Part shown: piece after piece, positions 1 to 4,727 of the stretch | Numbering within the stretch: the stretch's first letter is position 1 | How the letters are laid out: every line of letters starts with the position of its first letter | Made by a program: the position numbers and the translations under genes | Origin: JAPXSY01 sp034003585 | GTDB lineage: Bacteria > Verrucomicrobiota > Kiritimatiellia > RFP12 > UBA1067 | Length of the DNA stretch: 6,499 bases | Direction: 5' to 3' | Assembly (NCBI GenBank): GCA_034003585.1 | Contig: JAVEYH010000157.1 | Span: 1 to 6,499 of the forward strand | The notes under the pieces: model-generated | Told to the model about the DNA's origin: nothing | Seen by the model: only the letters and a program-made list of their open reading frames with translations | Databases searched by the model: none

Positions 1-569
1 CCGGAGAGCCAGACATTGCCGAGCCGGATCTCGCCCGCGGCCACATCCGGCGGTCTGGGCGTGGCCACGTGCGGTGTGCCCTTGCGCAGGACGATCCGTT
101 TGTCAGCCGTCAGCACCGCGCTGTCCAGCCGCATCATCGCATACCGGTAACTGGCGTAAACCGCCCGGCCGGCCGGGATCGCGCCGCCTTCCAAGCGTCC
201 GAACCCGCCCCAGCGCGGCTCCATCCCGTAATCCTTGCCCAGCGCGTAGGTTTTCGCTCCCGGCCCCGGGCCGTCACGCACGATCAGGGAACCGGGATCC
301 AGCGCGTCCGCCACGCTGCACACTTCTGCCCGGGTGCCGCTCAGCGGCGTGCCGCGCCTCCAGACCGGCCCCTTGAACGCGGCCAGGGCCTCGTACCGCT
401 CATCCGTCACCTTCACGATGTCGGGCGGGGCGACCGCCAGGGTCTCCGAAACCCCATGCGCCGTGACGCAAACGCGCCAGGCGTCCACCACCGCCATGAC
501 CGGTTCACTTGACGCGGAAAGAGCCGCCGCCCGGCACAGACAGAAAAATGCGCACCAGCCCCGCTTCAT
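1..569 (-). CDS. Probable secreted protein, N-terminal part (3' end outside window)
   Basis: An uninterrupted minus-strand frame starts at the ATG complementary to 567-569 and runs off the left edge after 189 codons. The protein begins MKRGWCAFFCLC and reaches an ALSA-SS site near residue 20. This looks like a short, somewhat irregular signal peptide, since an Arg interrupts the hydrophobic stretch, so export is probable but not certain. The visible part is rich in Gly, Val and Ala with regular beta-like segments, including KDYGMEPRWGGFGRLEGGAI, then VYASYRYAMMRLD, then a PRPPD turn and IRLGNVWL. The segment resembles from memory the non-catalytic N-terminal regions of secreted SGNH/GDSL-type hydrolases in Verrucomicrobia and Planctomycetes. 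No catalytic motif is in view, so this remains a guess. The start lies six bases after the stop of the upstream glycosidase-like gene, with no strong Shine-Dalgarno sequence, which suggests translational coupling in one transcript. Reality of the gene is fairly sure; function is not. Confidence 0.7.
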   Translation of the reverse strand, partial: MKRGWCAFFCLCRAAALSASSEPVMAVVDAWRVCVTAHGVSETLAVAPPDIVKVTDERYEALAAFKGPVWRRGTPLSGTRAEVCSVADALDPGSLIVRDGPGPGAKTYALGKDYGMEPRWGGFGRLEGGAIPAGRAVYASYRYAMMRLDSAVLTADKRIVLRKGTPHVATPRPPDVAAGEIRLGNVWLS

Positions 570-575
570 CCTCAC

Positions 576-1919
576 TCACTTTCTTTCCTGGGCACCGCGG
601 CACGCGTTCAGCCGGTCGCCCATCTCTTTCAACAGCGCCATCCCGGCAGGCGACGGCTCGAAATTCCACGCCTCGTGCATGTCGATCCCGTCGAAACCGT
701 TCGTGCAGGTCACGTCGGACCAGAACTTCAGCACCTCCGCCAGTTTGGCGTTATCCAGCCATTCGGAAAAGAGGTACAGCCTGGCTTTCCCCTTGCAGTG
801 GGGCTGGTACTCGCGGGCGGCCCACGAGAAAAGATTTTCACCCGGCATAAGCTTGATATCAGGTTTCGCTTTCCAATAGTGCTGTCCCGGCTTCGACGCC
901 ATTTCAAAATCCCCTAAAATAAACGCGTCCGCAATGCGCTCGTCCGCCAGTTGTTTCCAGTGGTTGCTGAACCGCGCCACCACGTTGGCGCTGAAATGGG
1001 GGTCTGAAGCGAAAATCGTGTGCGCGCCGAGTTGCAGGCCGACCCAGAGTTCCTTGCCGCGGCCGTGGCACAGTTCCGCCAGCTCACGGTACAGCTTCAC
1101 CATCATGTCGCCCTTGATGTCGTGCCACGCCGCTTTGTCGAACGATTCGGCCGTGCGCAGATCCACGCCGTATTTCGCCTTGAAGGCCGCCACGACCGGC
1201 TCGCTGTAGCCGTAGAAATCAATCTCCTTCACGTTGGGGAGGTGACGGCAGTGCGCGCTGGTGGAGCAGTGGACCCCGTCCGCGCCGAGGTCCAGCAGCT
1301 CGCGCGCCTGCGCCACGCGGAAAGCCCGCGCCTCGGGCCAGGCATAGTCGGTCAGCCCCCTGTAGTAGGTCTTGCCGTCCCGGCCGACCCACTGACAGTG
1401 CGGGTGCTCTTCCAGAAACTTCGATTTGTATCCGGGAAAGTAGTCGTCAAAAATGTCGAGCCAGACGATCGCCTTCATGCCCTGCTTATGCGCTTCGCGG
1501 ATGAAGACCTCAGGCGGGTTGAAGGCCCGGATCACCTCCGCATAACGCTTTTGCCACGGTGTCCGCTGCGCAATGTACGCTTCCACATCCTTAATGATCC
1601 CGGGCGCGGGGTTCGCGCGGACATCCGCGGGGTCGAATGCGTCCGCGGGATAGGAGAGGCGCGTGCGGTACGGCAGGTGCCCCAGGCACCCGCACCGGAT
1701 GAGCAGCGTCCGGCAACCGCTGTTTTTCAGCTTCGCAACCAGTTCGCCGACATCCCCTTCCGTCATGGTGTGCTTGCGCAGCCAGACCTCGTCGTTGACA
1801 TCCACATCCACGATCAGTTCCGGCGCGCGCGCCGCTCCGGCGTTCCCGCGCTGCGCGGCCATCCCGCACGTCATCAAAATGAAAACGCCGATCCCGGCCG
1901 CGATGATCCTGTTACCCAT
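576..1919 (-). CDS. Secreted TIM-barrel protein resembling family-10-like glycosyl hydrolases (GHL10/COG1649 type)
   Basis: This encodes 447 residues. The ATG at 1919 is preferred because AAGGGG lies seven bases upstream and the product opens with a signal-peptide-like stretch, MGNR followed by IIAAGIGVFILMTCGMAA. Cleavage probably falls between residues 22 and 31, so the protein acts outside the cytoplasm. The mature part alternates strands and helices like a TIM barrel. Candidate strands are LIVDVDV (35-41), TLLIRC (71-76), AIVWLDIF (150-157), ADGVHC (213-218), LWVGLQLG (291-298), DAFILGDF (331-338), LYLFSEW (381-387) and FDGIDMHEAW (409-418). The stretch from HKQGMKAIVWLDIFDD, through HPHCQWVGRDG, to PEARAFRVAQARELLDLGADGVH follows the order typical of GHL10-like glycosidases. 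Acidic candidates for a catalytic role are D337, E339, E386 and E416. Ten cysteines in the mature region are unusual. The position after DGVH, often acidic or aromatic-acidic in relatives, is Cys here. It is the first gene of a pair with the secreted protein at 1-569. The barrel fold is likely; substrate and even enzymatic activity are unknown. Confidence 0.72.
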   Translation of the reverse strand: MGNRIIAAGIGVFILMTCGMAAQRGNAGAARAPELIVDVDVNDEVWLRKHTMTEGDVGELVAKLKNSGCRTLLIRCGCLGHLPYRTRLSYPADAFDPADVRANPAPGIIKDVEAYIAQRTPWQKRYAEVIRAFNPPEVFIREAHKQGMKAIVWLDIFDDYFPGYKSKFLEEHPHCQWVGRDGKTYYRGLTDYAWPEARAFRVAQARELLDLGADGVHCSTSAHCRHLPNVKEIDFYGYSEPVVAAFKAKYGVDLRTAESFDKAAWHDIKGDMMVKLYRELAELCHGRGKELWVGLQLGAHTIFASDPHFSANVVARFSNHWKQLADERIADAFILGDFEMASKPGQHYWKAKPDIKLMPGENLFSWAAREYQPHCKGKARLYLFSEWLDNAKLAEVLKFWSDVTCTNGFDGIDMHEAWNFEPSPAGMALLKEMGDRLNACRGAQERK

Positions 1920-1926
1920 ACGTCGT

Positions 1927-1932
1927 CCCCTT
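1927..1932 (-). promoter_or_regulatory. Ribosome binding site deciding the start of the TIM-barrel gene
   Basis: AAGGGG on the minus strand lies seven bases before the ATG at 1919. A possible GTG start 15 codons further upstream (1962-1964) would add a charged leader, LSFETLGLERRGRR, in front of the signal peptide. The ATG with this site is therefore chosen. Confidence 0.6.
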
Positions 1933-1956
1933 CTTTCCAAACCCAACGTTTCGAAA

Positions 1957-2018
1957 GATAGCACGAAGACACCCCATTAACGTTCGCAAAAAAAGAATTC
2001 TATTTTTGTGGTATTTTC
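1957..2018 (-). promoter_or_regulatory. AT-rich upstream region, candidate promoter of the TIM-barrel gene
   Basis: A conspicuously AT-rich island in otherwise GC-rich DNA lies 40-100 bases upstream of the start at 1919. On the minus strand it contains a TAGAAT hexamer (a fair -10 match), a run of seven T and a TATCTT hexamer. No -35 with proper spacing pairs convincingly with either hexamer. It is a likely promoter location, but exact elements cannot be assigned. Confidence 0.3.
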
Positions 2019-2108
2019 AGGCCGTAGGCGACATGGAAGGGCCGCGAGCCCCGTTTCCGCACACACAAAGGGAGAGATCCTCCGCGTTCCTTCGTCAGGA
2101 CTGGGAGC

Positions 2109-2126
2109 GCGGGCGTCCCCGCCCGC
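2109..2126. repeat. GC-rich hairpin, one copy of an 18-nt intergenic repeat
   Basis: GCGGGCG and CGCCCGC form a perfect 7-bp stem around the loop TCCC. The overlapping 18-mer at 2112-2129, GGCGTCCCCGCCCGCAAC, recurs at 2524-2541 with one mismatch (17 of 18 identical), at the edge of the stem-loop cluster. This points to a dispersed palindromic repeat family and not a single chance hairpin. Its role is unknown. Confidence 0.6.
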
Positions 2127-2187
2127 AACAGCGTTTCACCCAAAGGGTCTCGCGCCGCGTCGATGAAACGTTCCGCCGCGCAACCTC

Positions 2188-2222
2188 AACCAGGAACCAG
2201 AAACCCGAAACTAGGAACCCGA
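2188..2222. repeat. Heptamer tandem repeat, five units
   Basis: Five successive 7-base units read AACCAGG, AACCAGA, AACCCGA, AACTAGG and AACCCGA. Every unit begins AAC and ends in G or A, and one or two positions vary. The array sits immediately before the 95-bp inverted-repeat element. The unit length is not a multiple of three and no gene crosses it, so it is non-coding. It may be a degenerate microsatellite-like array or part of a larger repeat module. Confidence 0.65.
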
Positions 2223-2226
2223 TTAC

Positions 2227-2321
2227 GGGCGGGGGTGCCCGGGATGTCCGCCCCTACCGGTGCGTCAGCGGTGGTGCGGGACGTCCCGGACCGCACACTG
2301 GCTGCTGAGGCACCCCCGCCC
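2227..2321. repeat. 95-bp element with 13-bp perfect inverted ends
   Basis: GGGCGGGGGTGCC (2227-2239) is the exact reverse complement of GGCACCCCCGCCC (2309-2321). Inside, CCGGGATGTCC (2239-2249) pairs with GGACGTCCCGG (2279-2289) with one mismatch. A local alternative stem, GTGCGG/CCGCAC (2274-2279 with 2291-2296), is also possible. The element could fold as one long interrupted hairpin. The size and terminal inverted repeats resemble a miniature mobile element or a REP-type module, but no clear target-site duplication flanks it. The inner text CCCCTACCGG, read on the other strand as CCGGTAGGGG, is shared with the opening of the stem-loop cluster at 2481-2488. Confidence 0.55.
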
Positions 2322-2329
2322 CGTTGAGG

Positions 2330-2425
2330 TCAGCGGAACGGAGAGAGGACCGCCGTGATTGACTCCGTTGCAAACTCGACGGGGTAAACCCGCAGGTTCT
2401 GGATGCGCCCGCGACGGACCAGCAT
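2330..2425 (-). CDS. Doubtful 31-codon frame, possible remnant of a protein
   Basis: A small minus-strand frame from ATG (2423-2425) to TGA (2330-2332) contains the stretch GRIQNLRVYPVEFATES. This reads more like a natural strand-turn-helix peptide than the Arg/Pro-rich products of random GC-rich frames. Its third codon positions are mostly G or C. There is no good Shine-Dalgarno sequence and an in-frame stop lies just upstream. It may be a fragment of a decayed gene carried in the repeat region, a small real gene, or chance. No family is recognised. Confidence 0.2.
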   Translation of the reverse strand: MLVRRGRIQNLRVYPVEFATESITAVLSPFR

Positions 2426-2461
2426 TTCTCATAGCGGCTTTAGCGCGGGTTACGTTATTTT

Positions 2462-2530
2462 ACAATCGCGGTTCGATTGTCGGTAGGGACGGTTCCCCGA
2501 ACCGTCCTCGGACGCCTCGGGGAGGCGTCC
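2462..2530. repeat. Three consecutive perfect stem-loops (REP-like cluster)
   Basis: Three perfect hairpins stand in line. The first is ACAATCG/CGATTGT around CGGTT (2462-2480). The second is GGACGGTTC/GAACCGTCC around CCC (2487-2507). The third is GGACGCCTC/GAGGCGTCC around GGG (2510-2530). The second and third share the same geometry (9-bp stem, 3-base loop), both begin GGAC, and are only two bases apart. Such paired palindromes are the typical shape of REP/BIME-type intergenic repeats. The cluster sits 36 bases beyond the stop of the membrane protein gene at 2566, where it could protect mRNA 3' ends or attenuate read-through. No T tract follows on either strand. Confidence 0.7.
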
Positions 2531-2565
2531 CCGCCCGGAACAACCACACCTTTTGTGAATACGCT

Positions 2566-3549
2566 TTAGAGATGCTTGAACCAGGCTTCGGCATCCCGGT
2601 TGGTGGCGCTCACCGTTGCCGCGCGTTCCGTGTTTTGCTCCAGCAGCGCCCGTTTCTCTTTTTCCGTCATCAGCCGCCCCGGGATGGTGCAGGTCCTGTC
2701 ATTCAGGGAAACGAGCACCGCCGCCACCCGCTCCCAGGGAAAATCGCGCTCCGTGCAGACCGGCAGGTCCGCCACCATGCCGCCGGCCGTCACCTCGCGC
2801 GGTACGGCGAGCCGTTTGCGCAGGGCCGCGTGCTCCGAATGGGGGGCGAGCAGAGGCTTCACCTCCAGACTCGGCCGGGTTTCGCCGGAGTCGAGCAGCA
2901 GAAAGACCTCCGCGCGTTTCAGCACGACCGGCGTCGCGCTCCCCAGATTGATCACCGAGAGCGTAGCGTAGGAGACCGGTTTGCGCAACGCGCGGTTGAA
3001 CGACCGGCTCTCCGCCGAATCCGCGTGAAAGGCGGTGACGACCAGCAGCAATCCGTCCTGGCGCGCCTCCCCGTACCAGCCGGCCTGGAAAAGCGGCGCG
3101 GCGCGGACCGGCGCCGGCAAGGACAACGCCGCATGGGCCGGCCCCGTTTTTCCAAGCCCGCCGCGCGCCGGGCTCCGGCTCGCGGCATCCACCGCCAGCA
3201 TCAACAGGCTCAGGAGCGCGACCGGAAAGCCGAAGACCAGACGGTTGCGCGCGCGGCGGCTCCAGTGCCGCCGCTGCGCCGCAACCGCGATGAACCCCAG
3301 CACGAGGGACGCGGCGGTGGCGAATCCCGCCGCGACGTTCAGGCCGACGGCCCCGGCGTCCTCCCGGCCATGGCGCGCCGCCTCGCCGGCCACGATGCAG
3401 AAGAGTCCCGCAAGCGCGAGTGTCAGACAAAGCGAAGCTGCCCGCCTGCCGCCGGGAAGCCGGCGAGGCATCCGCAGAACGGTTACGGTCCGTTCCGGAC
3501 GCTCCGCGCGCACGTCGTTATAGTGATGATGATGTTCCCTTCGCGACAT
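2566..3549 (-). CDS. Unrecognised membrane protein, three helices plus periplasmic C-terminal domain
   Basis: This encodes 327 residues from an ATG at 3549, preceded by GGAAAG on the minus strand. The N terminus is basic and has four consecutive His (residues 6-9). Three hydrophobic segments follow at about 38-55, 67-92 and 103-122. The Arg-rich stretches before helix 1 and between helices 2 and 3 (QRRHWSRRARNR) fit the positive-inside rule. That places the rest, about 160-327, in the periplasm. This part looks beta-rich (LLLVVTAFHAD, YATLSVINLGSATPVVLKRAEVFLLLDSG split by turns), resembling an immunoglobulin-like or lipoprotein-type accessory domain, and ends in a charged helix (MTEKEKRALLEQNTERA). 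Cysteines in VCTERD and RTCTIP (265, 287) could form a disulfide. I do not recognise a family. It is divergently transcribed from the Yej-like transporter, so a shared control region is possible, but no functional link is shown. Confidence 0.75.
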   Translation of the reverse strand: MSRREHHHHYNDVRAERPERTVTVLRMPRRLPGGRRAASLCLTLALAGLFCIVAGEAARHGREDAGAVGLNVAAGFATAASLVLGFIAVAAQRRHWSRRARNRLVFGFPVALLSLLMLAVDAASRSPARGGLGKTGPAHAALSLPAPVRAAPLFQAGWYGEARQDGLLLVVTAFHADSAESRSFNRALRKPVSYATLSVINLGSATPVVLKRAEVFLLLDSGETRPSLEVKPLLAPHSEHAALRKRLAVPREVTAGGMVADLPVCTERDFPWERVAAVLVSLNDRTCTIPGRLMTEKEKRALLEQNTERAATVSATNRDAEAWFKHL

Positions 3550-3557
3550 GTCTTTCC

Positions 3558-3569
3558 GCCAAGTTTGGC
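3558..3569. promoter_or_regulatory. Small palindrome at the predicted transcription start of the membrane protein gene
   Basis: GCCAA-GT-TTGGC is a perfect 5-bp dyad about nine bases upstream of the ATG at 3549. It lies where the minus-strand promoter at 3573-3601 would initiate. It could be an operator half-site pair or a small 5' hairpin. It is short enough to arise by chance. Confidence 0.25.
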
Positions 3570-3572
3570 GAT

Positions 3573-3601
3573 ACCGTAACCCACCCTATCCGGAAGGTCA
3601 A
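3573..3601 (-). promoter_or_regulatory. Candidate promoter of the membrane protein gene
   Basis: On the minus strand TTGACC (-35, 3596-3601, five of six consensus) is separated by exactly 17 bases from TACGGT (-10, 3573-3578, three of six). Transcription would begin about 17 bases before the ATG at 3549. The -35 is good and the -10 weak. Confidence 0.4.
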
Positions 3602-3608
3602 CTCCGTA

Positions 3609-3637
3609 TTGTCCCGCGCGTTTTTTTTTACTACACT
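3609..3637 (+). promoter_or_regulatory. Candidate promoter of the Yej-like transporter operon
   Basis: TTGTCC (-35, 3609-3614) and TACACT (-10, 3632-3637) each match consensus at four of six positions. They are separated by exactly 17 bases that include a run of nine T (3621-3629). Initiation would occur near 3644, giving a leader of about 43 bases before the ATG at 3687. The -35 box stands back to back with that of the divergent promoter, seven bases apart. Confidence 0.45.
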
Positions 3638-3686
3638 CCGGGGCGTTCGCTGTGATGCAGCACATCCTGCAGCGATTTTTCCCGCC

Positions 3687-4727
3687 ATGAACCGTTTCGC
3701 CTATCTGATCCGGCGCCTGCTGCTGGTGATCCCCACCTTTCTGGGGATCACGATGGTGTGCTTTGCGCTGACGCGGTTCCTGCCCGGCGGCCCGGTTGAG
3801 ATCCAACTGATGAAGATGCGGAGCCTCGGCGGGGCGAACGATCCCGGCCGCGCCGCGGTCGGACAGGTCACGGAAGAGTACCGCCGGGAATTGACCCGCC
3901 AATTCGGCTTCGACCGTCCCCTGCCCGCGCAATACTACGACTGGCTGGTGCGCAAACGCATGGGCCTGCTCATCGCCTCCTACGATTACCCCAACCGGAC
4001 CGCCTGGCAACTGATCGCCTCCCGCATCCCGGTCTCGCTCTGGTTCGGCATCACCGGATTCGTGCTGAGTTACCTGATCTGCATCCCGCTCGGGGTGGCC
4101 AAAGCCCTGCGGCACCGCCAGCCCTTCGACGCCGTCTCGAGCCTGATCGTGTTCGCGGGGTACGCCATCCCCTCCTTCGCCCTCGGCATGGTGCTCAAAA
4201 TGTTCCTCTGCGGCACGGTCGAGGGGCTGGCCGACCTCTTCCCGCTCGGCGGGTTCGAATCCGACCTGCCGGCCGCCGCGGGATGGGGCGCCCGGCTGGC
4301 GGACCGCGCCCGGCACATGGCGCTGCCGGTGACCTGTTATGTGGCGGGGAATTTCGCGGTGCTCACGCTGATCATGAAGAACGCGCTGCTCGACCAGATC
4401 GCCAGCGATTACGTGCGTACCGTGCTCGCCAAGGGTGCGACCCGCCGCCGCGCCATCTGGGGGCACGCGTTCCGCAACGCGCTGATCCCCGTCGCGACCG
4501 GATTCGGCTCGATCCTCGGGGTGCTGTTCGCGGGCTCGATCATCATCGAGAACATCTTTGAGATCCCCGGCATGGGCCGGCTGAGCTGGGAGGCGCTCAC
4601 GGGCCGCGATTACGCGGTGTTCCTGGCGCTGCTCGCGCTGACCTCCCTGCTGCAGCTCGCGGGCAACCTGCTTTCCGACTTCTGCTATCTGCTGATCGAT
4701 CCGCGAATCCACTTCGGTGACACATGA
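3687..4727 (+). CDS. yejB: Peptide ABC transporter permease, YejB-like
   Basis: This encodes 346 residues and is one of the two membrane-spanning subunits of a YejABEF-type importer, which in Enterobacteria takes up oligopeptides and microcin C. The N terminus MNRFAYLIRRLLLVIPTFLG, followed by FLPGGPVE (31-38), is the family signature. Further landmarks are the helix SYLICIPLGVAKALRHR (128-143), GYAIPSF (158-164), FPLGGFESDL (185-194) and ARHMALPV (208-215). The cytoplasmic ATPase-contact loop is YVRTVLAKGATRRRAIWGHAFRNALIPV (242-269). The ending IIIENIFEIPGMGRLS, then GRDYAV, then LIDPRIHFG matches YejB closely. Length is near the usual 350-365. The frame stays open upstream to 3420, but the ATG at 3687 starts exactly at the conserved family N terminus. 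No clear Shine-Dalgarno sequence precedes it (CAGCGATTTTTCCCGCC), so initiation may be weak or of a leaderless-like type. The stop overlaps the next start by four bases (ATGA), indicating coupled translation with the partner permease. Confidence 0.92.
   Translation: MNRFAYLIRRLLLVIPTFLGITMVCFALTRFLPGGPVEIQLMKMRSLGGANDPGRAAVGQVTEEYRRELTRQFGFDRPLPAQYYDWLVRKRMGLLIASYDYPNRTAWQLIASRIPVSLWFGITGFVLSYLICIPLGVAKALRHRQPFDAVSSLIVFAGYAIPSFALGMVLKMFLCGTVEGLADLFPLGGFESDLPAAAGWGARLADRARHMALPVTCYVAGNFAVLTLIMKNALLDQIASDYVRTVLAKGATRRRAIWGHAFRNALIPVATGFGSILGVLFAGSIIIENIFEIPGMGRLSWEALTGRDYAVFLALLALTSLLQLAGNLLSDFCYLLIDPRIHFGDT

Larger units (their letters stand above)
1920..2565. other. Gene-poor, repeat-rich intergenic region
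   Basis: This is about 650 bases between two minus-strand genes, with no convincing long coding region on either strand. From left to right it holds the AT-rich promoter candidate, a GC hairpin (2109-2126), a heptamer tandem repeat (2188-2222), an inverted-repeat element (2227-2321), a doubtful 31-codon frame (2330-2425) and three consecutive stem-loops (2462-2530). Open frames reading through it are Arg/Pro-rich and look like GC artefacts. The structured elements start 36 bases after the stop of the membrane protein gene, so on the minus strand they may form its 3' untranslated region or block read-through. None is followed by a T run, so a classical intrinsic terminator is not visible. Confidence 0.7.

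Noticed and set aside
1020..1961. A 313-codon plus-strand open frame opposite the TIM-barrel gene
   Set aside because: It is Arg/Val/His-rich without signal or domain pattern. The minus-strand frame has a signal peptide, a ribosome binding site and barrel periodicity.
1920..1964. GTG start 15 codons upstream for the TIM-barrel gene
   Set aside because: It would place a charged leader in front of the signal peptide, and the ATG at 1919 has a proper AAGGGG site.
2462..2530. Stem-loops as a classical intrinsic terminator
   Set aside because: No T run follows any of the three stems on either strand. Repeat-type palindromes explain them better, although they may still hinder read-through.
2188..2541. 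CRISPR array
   Set aside because: Repeats are 7-18 bases, few, and without regular spacers. No cas genes are in view.
2359..3579. A 406-codon plus-strand open frame across the repeat region and opposite the membrane protein gene
   Set aside because: Its product is Arg/Pro/Gly-rich, crosses the hairpin cluster and has no membrane or domain pattern. The minus-strand frame has clear helices and a sensible topology.
3420..3686. N-terminal extension of the YejB-like permease by 89 codons
   Set aside because: The extension crosses both divergent promoters and the start of the neighbouring gene. The family N terminus begins exactly at the ATG at 3687.
3483..4712. A 409-codon open frame on the minus strand opposite the YejB-like gene
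   Set aside because: Its product is Gln/Glu/Arg/His-rich and without domain logic. It lies exactly antisense to a well-recognised permease, a common artefact in GC-rich coding DNA.
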